This document shows, piece after piece, positions 10,216 to 20,779 of a stretch of 64,000 nt of DNA. Both the position numbers and the translations under genes were made by a program. How positions within the stretch are numbered: the stretch's first letter is position 1; each line of letters opens with the position of its first letter. Origin of the DNA: Teratosphaeria epicoccoides (Eukaryota > Ascomycota > Dothideomycetes > Mycosphaerellales > Teratosphaeriaceae); NCBI GenBank assembly GCA_021401465.1, contig JADDMT010000027.1, positions 273,058 through 337,057 on the forward strand, written 5' to 3'. The notes beneath the pieces were generated by a model. It did no database searches and was not told the DNA's origin. It was given only the letters and a program-made list of their open reading frames with translations.

Positions 10216-13200
10216 CTACTTCTTCGCTTTCCCTTTTCCCTTTCCCTTCCCCTTCCCCTTCGCCTTCGCCTTCTCATCCACCTCACTCTCATCCTCCTCC
10301 TCCTCCTCCTTCTTCTTCGTCTTCGCCTTCTTGCTGCTCCCCGCCTTCTTCGCGTCACCCGCCGCCTTCCTCTTCTTCGGCTGCTTGACATACTTGTCCT
10401 TGCTGAGATCGACATCATCGTCATCCTCAACCGCCTCGGCAGCGTCGACAGCTTCGTCTTCAGACTCCTCGAGCGCTTCCTCGAGATCAGGCTTCTCCTT
10501 CGTCAGGGCCTTCTTCGGGTTGAGAACCGAGGAAGCCTTGATGAAGGGAAGGGGATGGGAGCGCAGGTTGTACCTGCACACGTGTCAGTACCTCGAACAT
10601 CATGTGGTTCGATGAATCCGAGACTCACGTCCGAGTGAACGAAGCCTTGGCCTGGCTCTCGATCTTGTTCTCCGGCCTCTCCCAATCCGCAGCGCCCACT
10701 CCCAACTCCCAGATCGCCTCCCAATCTTCCTTGGTCAAGAAATACGAGTCCATGAGCGCGATGACGTCGTCCACAGCATCCTTGCCTTCCTCTTTGAGAC
10801 GCTTGATGAGCCGCTCGTATAATAGTGGCATGTATGTCTGACGGATCTCGTGGCGATCCGCCGACACACGCAAACGCATGTGACCCTGAATCTCCTTGAC
10901 GAGACGCATGAGCTTGCCTTGCGAGCTGTTCTTGCCGAGCCACTGTGTGAAGCGTGTCGGCCCGTGACCCGCCATGCTGCCGTAGATGAAGGACGCCGGG
11001 CGCACGAATGAGAACATGGCATGTGTGGGCATGAGGCTCCATTGCTGTTGGGAGCCATGAATCATGCGGTCGACCAGATCGCCGTCGCTGATGGAATCTG
11101 CCGCCTTGCTGACCAGGTCCAGATTCAGCAGCCGCTTCATCTTCAGGTTGTCACTGTACTGGTTCGTCCTCGAGGGTGTCGTGCCCATGTAGTTCTCCTG
11201 CAGCATCAGCGGTGAGAACTCATGGTCGTTGAAGTAAAGCTCTTGCTTGTCATTCAACGTCGACTGGGATGCTGGGTTGAAGAGGCCGCCTCCCAACATC
11301 TTGCTGATGATGTCCCACGGCTTCAGCACAATGTGCTTCTCCCACGCCTTCGACATGTCCTTGCTGTCTTCGAATGACATGGTGGCGTGATCCAATTTGG
11401 CCGTGCTGAGCATGTTGACCACCTGTCGGATGTCCGCCCCCGTGCCCTCAATCAGAGCGTTGATGACGTTTGGCGGCATCTTCAGACCTTCGCGGAACGC
11501 AATGGTACTCACCCTGCTGCGGATCTGCTCTGTCGTTGGCCGACGGAACGGCAAGTCGCACGTGACAAAGTCGAACGGCTTCATCTTGGGCAGCTTGCGA
11601 TCGTTGCAAATCAGGATCATGGGGATCAAGCTCTTCTTGGCCACCGCTGCCAAAGCGCCGACGCCCCCTCGATCGCCGGCAGACATGCCGTCCACCTCAT
11701 CCATGATCAACACCAGCTTCTTCTTCCCGGCCTCGACGTCTTCATCGCCCTTGCCGAAGTATCCCATCAGTGAGGTGGTGGACAGCACGCCCTTCAAGCC
11801 CGTGTCGACGAGCTTCTTGGAGCGCGTATCTGACGCATTGGACTCGACGATGTCATAGCCTTCCATCTTGGCGACCAGGTGAGCTGCTGTGGTCTTGCCA
11901 ATGCCGGGCGGGCCATGAATCATGACGGCACGAAATGTACCCGTGCCATCCGGACCGGGCAATTTGAACTTGGTCCTCTGGCTCTTGGGGAAGGCACGAA
12001 GCCATCGAGCGAGCTTCTCCACCTGCGTCTTGTTCCCACAAATTTGACCCAGATTTTGTGGAGCGTAGCGCACGGTCCAGAGTCTGGTGTCTGGCTCAGT
12101 GGAACCCGTCGTCCTCTTCCCGCTCTGTTGAGATTTAACGGCAGAAGCAGAAGCAGAAGCAGAAGGCTTTGGCTTGGGTGTGGCAGCTGTCCGCCGAGCA
12201 CGCTCCTGTTGGTCCATTTCCTCCGCCGCCTTCCGCATTTCCGCCTCTTCCTTGGCTCGCTTCTCCGCCAATTTGCCGGCGGCGGCGGAATCGCCTCCGT
12301 CGGGAGGCAATCTGCGAATCAGCTCAAACAAACCATGCTCGTTGATGACGTTGAGGTTGTTGTCTTTGATGATTGCCAGCTTCTTGGGGCCTGCGTCTTC
12401 GCCGAGCACGACATAGCTCGTCTTTTTGGAAGGCGCCGTCGTGACCTTGCCACCGTACTGCTTGACCAATGCTTGGCCTTGCTCTCTACCTAGCTTCTGC
12501 AGCTGTCCCGTGAAGACGAACGTCAAGCCGGCCAAGCAATTGTCCGCACCTTCCGGTATGTCCACGGAGTCGACAGCACCGGCAGGCACGGCCGAGTTGG
12601 CATGCTGGCCGTAGTGGAATCTGGGCTTGCCGTCTGCGTGGCCAGCCTTTGGCGGTGGCGAGGGAGGCTTGATGGTGGGGATGCTGTCGAAGATGGCCTT
12701 CATCTCGGCGCTGTCTTGTGGAGCATCCTTCTTCGCTTTCTTGGCCGGAGCGGCCCTCGTTGCAGGTGTCGCCCTCGCCCTCTGCTTCTTGGCAGGCTTG
12801 ACGTCGTCCGTGTCCCGATCATCATCATCGTCGTCGTCGTCGTCGTCCAGCACCGCCGACTTGCGCTTCTTGCGGGCCGTTGCGGGAGACTTCTTGGCAG
12901 GCTTGTCAATGACCATCTCCTCGTGGTCGTCGGGCACCACCGAGTCAGCGTCGTCGTTCGTCTCCTTCACGTCGTTGTCCGCGCCACCGTCCATCAGATC
13001 GTTGTCGGGAAAGGCAGTGGCATCCCCGTCCCGCCCGACGCCGCTCGTCTCCTTCTGGCTCTTCGGCGCCGAGTTCCGCGCACCGCCATTGGTCGGCGGC
13101 TTCTTGGGGGTAGCGTCCACAACAGCAGGTTTCAGGTTGCCGCCGCTCTTGCCTCTCCCGGGATCACTCCGCCTGGGCTTGCTCCCTTTGCCGAAGAAGT

Positions 13201-13423
13201 CGTCGGCCGTCGTTTCCTCCGCCACCGGCTCAGGCACCAGCGGCAAGTTCTTCTTCTTCGGAGACGCTTTCTTGGCGGGCTTCGCGTGCTCGACGTGCTC
13301 ATCTTCGTCATCTGATGACACCACCCTCCTCCCTCTCCCTCGCCCGCCTTTCGCTGCCTCCTTCCCTTTTTCCGCGCCCTGAGCCTGCGCCTTCCCGCCA
13401 AAGAAGGAGCGAATGTCAGGCAT
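10216..13423 (-). CDS. RFC1: Replication factor C large subunit (clamp loader subunit 1)
   Basis: Rfc1 is the large AAA+ subunit that loads PCNA onto primer-template junctions in the nucleus. Exons 13423-10629 and 10573-10216 flank a 55-nt intron (GTGAGT to GTGCAG, phase 2), giving 1050 residues. The start is supported by MPDIRSFFGGK, a PCNA-interacting-like N-terminus typical of the family. A charged linker with an aspartate run follows. A BRCT domain lies at about 290-370 (LAGLTFVFTGQLQKLGR). The AAA+ domain has Walker A HGPPGIGKTT near 500 and Walker B LIMDEVDGM near 575. The RFC1 C-terminal domain holds YNRL-type conserved sequence; the intron splits the family hallmark ASFTRTYNLRSHPLPF. 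The tail is acidic and then ends in alternating Lys-Gly, encoded by a pyrimidine-rich tract near 10220-10290. It is divergent from uL16m. Confidence 0.97.
10220..10300 (-). repeat. Low-complexity tract encoding the Rfc1 Lys-Gly tail
   Basis: On the plus strand this reads as near-repeating ccctt/ccttcg units. On the coding strand it gives alternating AAG and GGN codons, so the Rfc1 C-terminus ends in KAKGKGKGKGKGKAKK. Such microsatellite-like tracts vary in length between strains and may act as a basic nuclear or DNA-contact tail; that role is inference. Confidence 0.7.
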
Positions 13424-13749
13424 GATTGCGAGGAAGGTGCTACACCGACTCGATCACGTGTATGCGAAAGAGGCGGTGTCGGTCACCTTTCTGTCACGCG
13501 TCTGATCGCGATGCCGTCATCCACACACGCGACCTTCGGCATTGGGTCTTGGCATCGCCGAACCTGCAATTGATGCACCTGCAATCCATCAATAATCAAT
13601 CATCATAATACTAATAAACGTCAATCATCTTCCAATTGTTCAGTCGAGTTGATAGAACATGGCAACCAAACACCTCCATCCCCAATCAAACTCCCTCCTC
13701 GTCTCCCTCACGACCAGGGCATCGTGTACGTCGACACCCACCCACCGCC
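13424..13749. promoter_or_regulatory. Shared divergent promoter region of RFC1 and uL16m
   Basis: These 326 bp lie between two divergent ATG codons, so both promoters must be here or overlap the 5' untranslated regions. A run of AT-rich direct words (catcaataatcaatcatcataata) occurs at about 13585-13610. No specific factor site is claimed. Confidence 0.45.
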
Positions 13750-14445
13750 ATGCGCCCACCCCCAACTGACCCGAACATTCCAACACCAGGCCTCCACTCC
13801 GCCCTCCAACCCCTCGTCTCCACCTCCCGAACCACCCCACCACCCACCCGCACCTTCCACACCACCCCCACTCCCCACGACTGGCTCGCCCCCAAAGCCG
13901 GCGAGTCCTCCAAATCGCGCAAAGGGCGCCCGCGCGTCCCCACCGGCGGCAGCACCCGCGGCACCACCCTCGTGTGGGGCAGCTACGGCCTGCGCCTCCT
14001 CGACCACGACCGCCGCATCAGCGCCGCCCAGCTGAAAATCGCCGACGCCACCATCCGCCAACGTCTCCGAGGCATGAAGTACCGGATTTATCACCGCGTC
14101 TGCGCCAACATCGGCGTGTATACGAGCGGCAACGATCAGAGGATGGGCAAGGGGAAGGGCGCGTTCGATTACTGGTGTGCCAGGGTGGCCGTCAGTAAAG
14201 TCTTGTTCGAGTTGGAGGGGGAGATCCATGAGGCGGTGGTACGGGATGCCATGAGATTGGCCGGGAATAAGTTGCCTGGGACGTATGAGTTTGTGCGGAA
14301 GGGGGACCCGCCGGTCATGGGGCTCACAAAGGTGGCGAATGCGGACACAGACGCGTTTTTAAGGCGGCCTAGATTGGGGAGGGAGGTCCCGGTGCCGAAT
14401 GTGGACGCGACGGCGAGGAGCATGGGCGCGACGACGCCTGTGTAG
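13750..14445 (+). CDS. MRPL16: Mitochondrial large-subunit ribosomal protein uL16m
   Basis: uL16 helps shape the A-site and peptidyl-transferase region of the large subunit; this is the mitochondrial version. The frame opens further upstream only with a TTG, so the first ATG, at 13750, is taken as the start, giving 231 residues. Residues 1-50 are rich in Pro, Ser, Thr and Arg with few acidic residues, as in a mitochondrial presequence. The core from about residue 68 holds the L16 signature stretch (GTTLVWGSYGLRLLDHDRRI), then KGKGAFDYWCARVAVSKVLFEL and DAMRLAGNKLPGTYEFV, all diagnostic for L16/L10e-like proteins. It is one of two mitochondrial ribosomal genes in this window. Confidence 0.9.
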   Translation: MRPPPTDPNIPTPGLHSALQPLVSTSRTTPPPTRTFHTTPTPHDWLAPKAGESSKSRKGRPRVPTGGSTRGTTLVWGSYGLRLLDHDRRISAAQLKIADATIRQRLRGMKYRIYHRVCANIGVYTSGNDQRMGKGKGAFDYWCARVAVSKVLFELEGEIHEAVVRDAMRLAGNKLPGTYEFVRKGDPPVMGLTKVANADTDAFLRRPRLGREVPVPNVDATARSMGATTPV

Positions 14446-14610
14446 TGGCGAGTATGTGAAGTTTCTGCTGGATGATCTAAGTCTACATGCGCTGTCCTGT
14501 TTGCTGGCCAGGAAGATGCCCACCGCTGCCGATTCGATGCATTCCGACTCCAGCTTCGACATCCGTGCTCCCTTTCACCTCCTCTTACAATATGGCATCA
14601 TCACCATCCG

Positions 14611-15288
14611 CTACACAACTTCAAACTCCACCGCCCCGACCTCAGGCACCAAAGCTAACATACTTGGATCTTCGCCTCTAAGCACACGCCTGTCTCCATA
14701 CTTCGCCTCAAACTCCCGCTCCATCTCTGCCCTGTCTTCAGGATCATCAGGAGGTACTTCGGCTTCAGCGTCCACTGGATCCTGCCACATCGCCAATCGC
14801 ACATCCTCGTCCTTGTCAGGCAGCGGGCCAAAGGTCCACCATGTGGCACCCAGACACTTGTCCGTGAGCTTGACGCGATACCTCTCCCCTTTCGCTATGC
14901 CGGCGGCAATAATGGCGGAAGGCGGAACCTGGTGCTGCACTTCCACCAAGCCTTGGCCCTTGGGCGGAATAGTGACGTAGTCGCCATCTCCACGGCGGGG
15001 CAGATCTTCTGAGTCAAACCGGTACTGAGGCCATCCGCGAGGAAATATCTCGATGGATTTCGACTCGGCTGACTCGGGATGGACACACTGGATGTCCTCG
15101 AATGCGCGGGTGTGCAGACTTCGAAAGGGTGACAGGTGTGTCCGGAGGGTGATCGAACCCTCAGGCCGTGGATTTTGGAGTATTTGAGCTGTCAGAATCA
15201 CGTGGAAGGGTTCCAATGAGGAAAGAGTCAGTGGTGAGGTGCTCAAACTGATCCCGATCTTGACGTTCGCGTCCGGAGAACTGGACAT
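14611..15288 (-). CDS. Uncharacterised protein, 225 residues
   Basis: I do not recognise a named domain. The single-exon frame begins MSSSPDANVKIGISLSTS and has alternating hydrophobic residues consistent with a beta-sandwich. Mid-protein GWPQYRFDSEDLPRRGDGDY and the aromatic GATWWTFGPLPDKDEDV stand out, followed by an acidic segment (DPEDRAEMEREFEAKYGDRR) and a hydrophobic end. It has no signal peptide or membrane segment. Composition and codon use look like genuine coding sequence. Its stop codon faces the uL16m stop across about 165 bp, so the two are convergent. Confidence 0.65.
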   Translation of the reverse strand: MSSSPDANVKIGISLSTSPLTLSSLEPFHVILTAQILQNPRPEGSITLRTHLSPFRSLHTRAFEDIQCVHPESAESKSIEIFPRGWPQYRFDSEDLPRRGDGDYVTIPPKGQGLVEVQHQVPPSAIIAAGIAKGERYRVKLTDKCLGATWWTFGPLPDKDEDVRLAMWQDPVDAEAEVPPDDPEDRAEMEREFEAKYGDRRVLRGEDPSMLALVPEVGAVEFEVV

Positions 15289-16263
15289 CCACGGAAGCTC
15301 GGTCAGCGACGCTGTACTTCTCGTCCAGGAGACAGACGCAAACTTACGGGCCCAAAAGCTTGCCGGCTCCTCTCCCCGCCATGGCGATTGCTTCTCGTGT
15401 TCGGCTCGACTCTGGATGGCATAAGTGTTCAGCGTTGAATTTCTTGCTCAGCGTAGTTCCGAATACGTAACCACGGAAATGCATACAGCGAGGCTGGCTC
15501 GTTGGACCTGAGCTGTCGCTGTTTCAAAAGCGCGGCTGCTGTTCAATGTCGGATGTTGGTTGTTGGTCGCCAGTGAAGAATGCAACGCTAGTAAGGCAAG
15601 CCGGTGCCTCATCTTGCAAGGGTCCTCGGGCGCACCCGTGCACATGACAGGCCGGCCGTACGTCGTGCTACGCGAGCATGTCCGCGTTTGTTGCGCACAG
15701 CCTCCACTGACAGCAAGCGACATCTGGACGCCAGCTTGCCGACCGAGAGCATACGGGAGAGTGGTCTTGGTTGACGCAACGCCTTCTATGCTATTCGGAA
15801 CAGAATAGAGTCGCTGCTGCTCACCACGCAGACTCTTCTACTTCAGCCTTGCTGGGCCCGACCCATCATTCACGCGCGCCAGATCGAATGTTCGTCTGCG
15901 ATCAGACTCGACCTCCACTGAGGCCATTGCCTCGAATCCGATTCTCATCATGGCATGGCAGATCACCGCAGTTCAAATCAACCCACCAACATACATACGC
16001 CTGCGTGTCACCTTTCTGAAACCATACGATGTTGAGAGGCATTTGCCAATGTCGTATGCTCTTTGAGTCGTGATGGGGTGACTGTGCCTTCAGCCGTGTG
16101 CCGTCCTGGGAGACAAGCTGCCGCGCTCAAGAAGTCCTAATTTTGGCTGGCTTGCCAGCAAGGTGCGCGTTGACGGTCTCTTTGTGGATAGGTTATATAT
16201 TGCAGCATTGCGTCGCAGATGGAGGAGTCCTTGCCATTTCAGACCTCACAACTACAGTGAAAA
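15289..16263. other. Intergenic, no gene seen
   Basis: Small overlapping frames under about 95 codons occur on both strands without recognisable features. The region leads into the 38-bp repeat array and the broken protease gene. A TATA-like ttatatattg lies near 16193-16202, about 190 bp before the protease ATG; a promoter role is only a guess. Confidence 0.35.
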
Positions 16264-16361
16264 GAAAGCCTTTGAAGACTTGTGACCCTTCATGTACCGG
16301 GGGACGCTTTCGAAGACTTGTAAGCTCTCACATACGGGGAAACGCCCTCGAAGACTTGTGT
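16264..16361 (+). repeat. Three-copy 38-bp tandem repeat upstream of the protease pseudogene
   Basis: The core gaagacttgt occurs at 16274, 16312 and 16350, a constant 38-bp step. The flanks match imperfectly (ttcgaagacttgt, a ct-rich middle, cgggg or ggggaa, then acgc). The array ends about 30 bp before the ATG at 16392. It could be upstream regulatory sequence or part of the 5' untranslated region. Confidence 0.7.
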
Positions 16362-16391
16362 ACAGATTTTGGGAGTACAAACCTGACTGCT

Positions 16392-17599
16392 ATGTACTTC
16401 CGAATTTTGATTTTTGGTGCTATCGCCTTCGCACCGGGCATATTGGCCGGTAGAGGCAGCGCTACGCCGGGCAGGGAGACCCTCTGTAACCTGGAGCCTA
16501 CTCAAACCGCCGCGGCAACTCCTTCGCTAACTTGCGAACATGCGGCTGATCCTGATAGTGCTATGGGCCTCTGTCCTAATCTTGCTTCCAGCGGCTAGTG
16601 CGACTGTGGCTCAGCCTACTACTCCGTTCTGTCTGGCTCTTCTGTATGCGCCTACACGACTCTCCCCAGCTCGACTCTGGCCCTCTCCACGACCGACTGC
16701 GCGATTACAACCGCTATAGAAACGCTGACCGTGGTTCCTATTCCTGCCTCTTCGTCAGCTGCACAGGAACGAGCTCCAGAACCAAGCTATACAAGCATCC
16801 CTGAGCGGAAATGGGCGGGCCGTCTCAGCAAGAGTCAAGGCAGCGTCACATTCTCTAAATGCGACGGTGCTCCTCCATCTCGCAACGCATGGCAGGCAGC
16901 AGGCTTCAAGACCCAAAAACCGGTCGTTCAACGAGCCTACGACGATGCAGTCGCGCTTGCTACGGCAGCTCAGAATGTGGCCTTGGACAATATTGGCTTT
17001 ATGCACTACTTCGGCGGCGACTTACCAGATGCACAACTTACCCACTTCAAGAAAATGATGAGTGCGATGGCAAGTAATGCGAACTACTACAGCATCCAAT
17101 TCGAGTGCAAGGACACACAAGATTGCCATTCCAATAGCGCCCTGGTCGCTCTCACAACGCCAGGCAGTGTGCCACAGACGTGAAGACGGTCCAGGTGTGC
17201 CCCGAATTCTGGACTGCGCCAAGCACGCGATACCTCCTCCCAACTGACTCTGCGCCTACGTCGCCCAATGCGCCTCACCGTCCGGCCGACGACAGCGACA
17301 CGAGCTGGTGCCGGAAGGCGACCACCAAAGGTGATCCCCACGTCAGCTGGTATGACAACAACTGGTTCGCCACGGCCCGGCATTCGGTGCTGCACGAACT
17401 CACGCATCTGGATGCCCTCGGCACACATGTCGGCCTTGACCCGGACTGGGCGGGGCAGCTTGGCACCGACGACTTCATGAAGAAGCAGGGCCAGTGTGAG
17501 TTGAAAGGGGCACGAGCAGTGATCTGTCGGTTCAGATTCGATGAGAGATATAGATCATACAAAATGCGTGGCTTTCGAAAATCGGCTTGCAGAGGATGA
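16392..17599 (+). pseudogene. Broken secreted metalloprotease-like gene (aspzincin/M35-type HExxH)
   Basis: The frame starts with a signal peptide (MYFRILIFGAIAFAPGILAG). It continues through a cysteine-containing region to CPNLASSG, an in-frame TAG at 16596, and then CDCGSAYYSVLSG in the same frame. A Trp at the TAG would make a typical G-W-C-D-C-G run; TGG to TAG equals CpA to TpA on the other strand, a RIP-type change. The frame goes on to YYSIQFECKDTQDC and stops at 17181. A one-base shift restores VKTVQVCPEFW and the metalloprotease core HSVLHELTHLDALGTH with HExxH, then GTDD, the likely third zinc ligand of aspzincins. The end (KGARAV...) does not resemble a complete family C-terminus. 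The enzyme class would digest host or substrate protein outside the cell. I consider it non-functional unless the TAG or the shift is a sequencing error or an unusual intron. Confidence 0.65.
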
Positions 17600-18072
17600 A
17601 AGGCTTGAGGGTCATGGGCTCGTCTGCCGTCATGAGCACTTGCACTGACGTATGAAACACGAGGTCAAAGAAATGGTGACTAAGCTGCTTGGCACTGTAT
17701 TGTGTAGACTGTTGTCATACCATTCGTGTTACTTCGCTTTTGCAGGGTGTCATGGCTCACGAAGCTCAACAAAGGTGACGATGTCTTCTTCCCATCAATC
17801 CCGACATGCACCGACAGGTAGCCGTGGTGACGGGCGCTCCTTGGGTGCAGTAGGGAGGCGCGAGTCAAGTCGGTGAGCGTGGACGAGGGAAGGCGCGCAT
17901 GGTGTTCACTTGCCGCCTGCAGGCACGCGGCGGGGTAGCTCCCTCCGGAGTATCTGTTGATCCGTGTCGTCCGGGAGTGGGTCGAGGGTGCCTCAGGTCA
18001 GGTACTGTAGAGAGCCAAAAAATAATCAGACACGTCTTACAGACGATCAATCACAAGGCATCGATGGACTGA
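17600..18072. other. Intergenic between protease pseudogene and capping enzyme
   Basis: No coding frame with recognisable content. It must hold the promoter of the downstream guanylyltransferase gene. A pyrimidine-rich gcttttgcag at about 17737 looks like a splice acceptor but has no plausible exon after it. Confidence 0.35.
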
Positions 18073-19374
18073 ATGGGCTCCTCCATCAATCTAGATCAAG
18101 TCGGCAAGCGACTCTCGCCCGAAGACAGGCAGTTCGAACAACAAAATGTCGCCGACTTACTCCATCGCCAGCAACTCTCCTTCCCCGGCGCCCAACCCGT
18201 CTCCTTCGCCCGCCATCATATAGAAGAGTTGGTCAATCGCGACTATTTTCTCTGCGAGAAGACCGACGGCATCAGATGTCTCTTGTTCCTCACATTCAAC
18301 GTGGTCCAGGGCCAGCCGGGCGAGTTCCAGCTGTTGATTGACAGGAAGAATGACTACTACGTAGTGCCGCTGGACCAAATGCACGTGCCCAAGGCGGGCG
18401 CGAATGGGGCTGGATTCGAGCTGGGGAACTTCCACAAGAAGACTCTACTTGATGGCGAGCTGGTGGTCGACGTCGACAAGCACGGGCGCAGGCGGCTGGT
18501 CTACTACGTCTTTGACATGCTGGCCTTGGACGGCACAAACATCATGGACATGCCGCTCGACAGACGGTACGGCCGTGCCGGCGAGCTAGTCGTCAAGCCG
18601 TACGAGCGATTCATGGCGCATCCGGACTACAGAGAGAATATGGAGCGTCAAGCGCCCTTTTTCATCAAGCTCAAGAAGATGGAAGCGCCGTACGGCACAC
18701 AAATGATGTTCAAGGACATTCTCCCAAATCTCCCACACGGCAATGACGGACTCATCTTCACGTGCGTTAGCACGCCGTATGTCTCCGGTACAGACCGACA
18801 CATCTTGAAGTGGAAACCACCACACGAAAATACCGTGGACTTCCGGCTCATCATCGATAGTTTTCCCCAGGAGGAGTATGACGATGGCACTCATGAAGAC
18901 TGGGACGCGAAGCCGGAGATACACCTTCAGGTCAACCACGCCGAGGGTGGAGGATACCAGTACTTTGCTAGTCTCGCGCTCACAGATGCCGAATGGGAAT
19001 GCATCAAACGTAAGGGAGAACAAATCGACGGCAGGATCATTGAGTGCTACCGCGACCCGATTTCTGCACACTGGCGACCGAAGATCGAGCCGGACGGATG
19101 CCCGAGATATCGCGACGATAAGAAGGACGCGAATCACATTAGTGTTGTGAACAGCGTGCTGGACAGCATCAAGGATGCCGTCAGCGAGAGGGACTTGGTG
19201 GAGGCTGCTGGCAGGATCAGGCACGCATACAAAGCGAGGCAAGCCAAAAAGGCGGCGGATGCTGAGGAAAGGAAGCGAAGGGAGCTCGCCACGAGGCAGC
19301 CGCAGCAGCATCCGCCTCATCGGCAGGAGCAACAGAGGTTCGTTGAAGACGATGGCCCGCACTATGAGGAGTAG
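18073..19374 (+). CDS. CEG1: mRNA guanylyltransferase (capping enzyme alpha subunit)
   Basis: This nuclear enzyme transfers GMP from GTP to the diphosphate end of nascent RNA polymerase II transcripts. The 433-residue single exon contains the covalent-nucleotidyltransferase motif I EKTDGIR, with the nucleophilic lysine at residue 63. Motif III is seen in YYVFDMLALDG, motif IV in GNDGLIFTCV, and motif V in HILKWKPPHENTVDFRL. The OB-fold follows, with WECIKRKGEQIDGRIIECY and WRPKIEPDGCPRYRDDK. The Lys/Arg/Gln-rich tail (about 385-433) is probably coiled or disordered. The ATG at 18073 gives the usual short N-terminus before the first conserved segment. A 353-codon open frame on the other strand is a shadow. 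Confidence 0.97.
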   Translation: MGSSINLDQVGKRLSPEDRQFEQQNVADLLHRQQLSFPGAQPVSFARHHIEELVNRDYFLCEKTDGIRCLLFLTFNVVQGQPGEFQLLIDRKNDYYVVPLDQMHVPKAGANGAGFELGNFHKKTLLDGELVVDVDKHGRRRLVYYVFDMLALDGTNIMDMPLDRRYGRAGELVVKPYERFMAHPDYRENMERQAPFFIKLKKMEAPYGTQMMFKDILPNLPHGNDGLIFTCVSTPYVSGTDRHILKWKPPHENTVDFRLIIDSFPQEEYDDGTHEDWDAKPEIHLQVNHAEGGGYQYFASLALTDAEWECIKRKGEQIDGRIIECYRDPISAHWRPKIEPDGCPRYRDDKKDANHISVVNSVLDSIKDAVSERDLVEAAGRIRHAYKARQAKKAADAEERKRRELATRQPQQHPPHRQEQQRFVEDDGPHYEE

Positions 19375-19810
19375 TCTATCGGAGTGCTTTGCGGGTCGCA
19401 GTGATGACAAGGGTTGGAAAGTAAGGGTTCTACGATGGGAGAGATATTGGTTCTGTTGATTTAGCAAGGCGTCCGGATGATTGAGGGTTCGCTGTGATAC
19501 CCTTACTGTTGGGCTCTGCATCAATATCTTGGGCGTGTGCCATATCATTTTCCATAAGGATGCTTTTTGAAAATCAGGACCTGAGCTCATCGAACCTGAG
19601 AAACTCCAAAGACTACTAAGTCCCTCGCACTGGGCGGTCATGCGCATGCAGAGAATATTTATGATTCGATGGCGGGGATCTCCGTCTTCATGAGATCATG
19701 CATGGATGTCTCAGATCTGCAGCTGGAGAAAGCTTTGACTTCGTAACACCCTTCTTCGACAATCTGCATCACCACTGCGAACCTGCCATTGACAGCATGA
19801 CAGCAGCAAC
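19375..19810. other. Intergenic between CEG1 and Cbp3-like gene
   Basis: No recognisable frame. It carries the 3' flank of CEG1 and the promoter of the next gene. Confidence 0.35.
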
Positions 19811-20779
19811 ATGTCCGCTTCCTCAGTCTGCACATCTTGCCTCCGCGCGGAGCTCCGTCCCCGGGCACGTCTCGAGCTCCAGCACAAGCTACAGAGGTCT
19901 CTCCTCCGCCAGATATCCACCACTCCATTAGTTCGAGCTGCAGACCAACAAATGCCACGATGGACCAAGCCGGCCCCTCCCGCGCCCTCCTCCTTCTCCG
20001 CCGAAAAGCTCGCCAAGAGTCTCCGCGACAACCGTGCCCTCCGCAGCACTACAGAACCATACATTGCGTACGGCGGCACCGAATATCTGTTCAAATCTTG
20101 CGCGGCGCGCTGCTCATACACCGTCCCTTCGGCGCGTCGCAATCCACCAGAGCCAGCGCCAAAGAACGATGCGGGTGAGGATGTCGGCGTGGGCCAGGGC
20201 TTCTGGTTTGAGGCGAAGGAGAAGGGTGGGTTGGGCTTGAGCGTGACGTTTGGCACCTGGAGTCAGGTGATGATGATGTACATATACTTGCTCACGATGC
20301 GATTACGGACGTTTCCGAAAGAGCATGTGAGGATCTGGGGGCAAAATTTGCTGGACCATTTCTTCTACGCGGCAGAGGATCTGATGGCGGTGGATCATTT
20401 GATGACGGCGAGAGGTGTGCGGAATAAATATCTGAAGGATCTGTGGTTGCAGTGGAGAGGCCTGTTGCTGAGCTATGATGAGGGCTTGATCAAGGGCGAT
20501 GCTGTGATGGCGGTAGCGGTGTGGAGGAACATGTTTCAGGCGAGGCACAATGTTGACCTGGGTGATCTGGCATTGGTCGTCGCATACATGAGGCAGCAGC
20601 TGCAGGTGCTGGAGAGGATACCCGATGATGTGCTTGCAAGTGGGCGAGTACAGTTCACGGGATTAGAAGAGGCGAGGAGGGCCATGAGTCTCAGAGAGAG
20701 CACGTGGATGGGCAAGAGGTTCGACAGTGAGGATCTTGCGGCGTTGACGGAGGTCACTGGCAAAGGCGCGCTGTCGTGA
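19811..20779 (+). CDS. CBP3: Ubiquinol-cytochrome c chaperone (Cbp3/UQCC1 family)
   Basis: Cbp3 acts with Cbp6 at the mitochondrial ribosome exit to stabilise newly made cytochrome b and start bc1 complex assembly. The 322-residue frame begins with a basic, Ser/Ala-rich presequence (residues 1-45). The family core runs from about 140 to 270: FGTWSQVMMMYIYLLTMRLR, then NLLDHFFYAAEDLM, ARGVRNKYLKDLWLQWRGLL and DEGLIKGDAVMAVAVWRN, which together are diagnostic of the ubiquinol-cytochrome c chaperone domain. It is single exon, with its start at the first ATG of the frame. It lies in the same orientation as the capping enzyme gene, but 436 bp apart, so it is presumably transcribed on its own. Confidence 0.93.
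   Translation: MSASSVCTSCLRAELRPRARLELQHKLQRSLLRQISTTPLVRAADQQMPRWTKPAPPAPSSFSAEKLAKSLRDNRALRSTTEPYIAYGGTEYLFKSCAARCSYTVPSARRNPPEPAPKNDAGEDVGVGQGFWFEAKEKGGLGLSVTFGTWSQVMMMYIYLLTMRLRTFPKEHVRIWGQNLLDHFFYAAEDLMAVDHLMTARGVRNKYLKDLWLQWRGLLLSYDEGLIKGDAVMAVAVWRNMFQARHNVDLGDLALVVAYMRQQLQVLERIPDDVLASGRVQFTGLEEARRAMSLRESTWMGKRFDSEDLAALTEVTGKGALS

Noticed and set aside
10044..10638. Arg-rich and Pro/Ser-rich frames over the RFC1 3' end
   Set aside because: They are shadows of the pyrimidine-rich tract encoding the Rfc1 Lys/Gly tail.
18586..19647. 353-codon antisense frame over the capping enzyme
   Set aside because: The sense frame has all guanylyltransferase motifs; the antisense has none.
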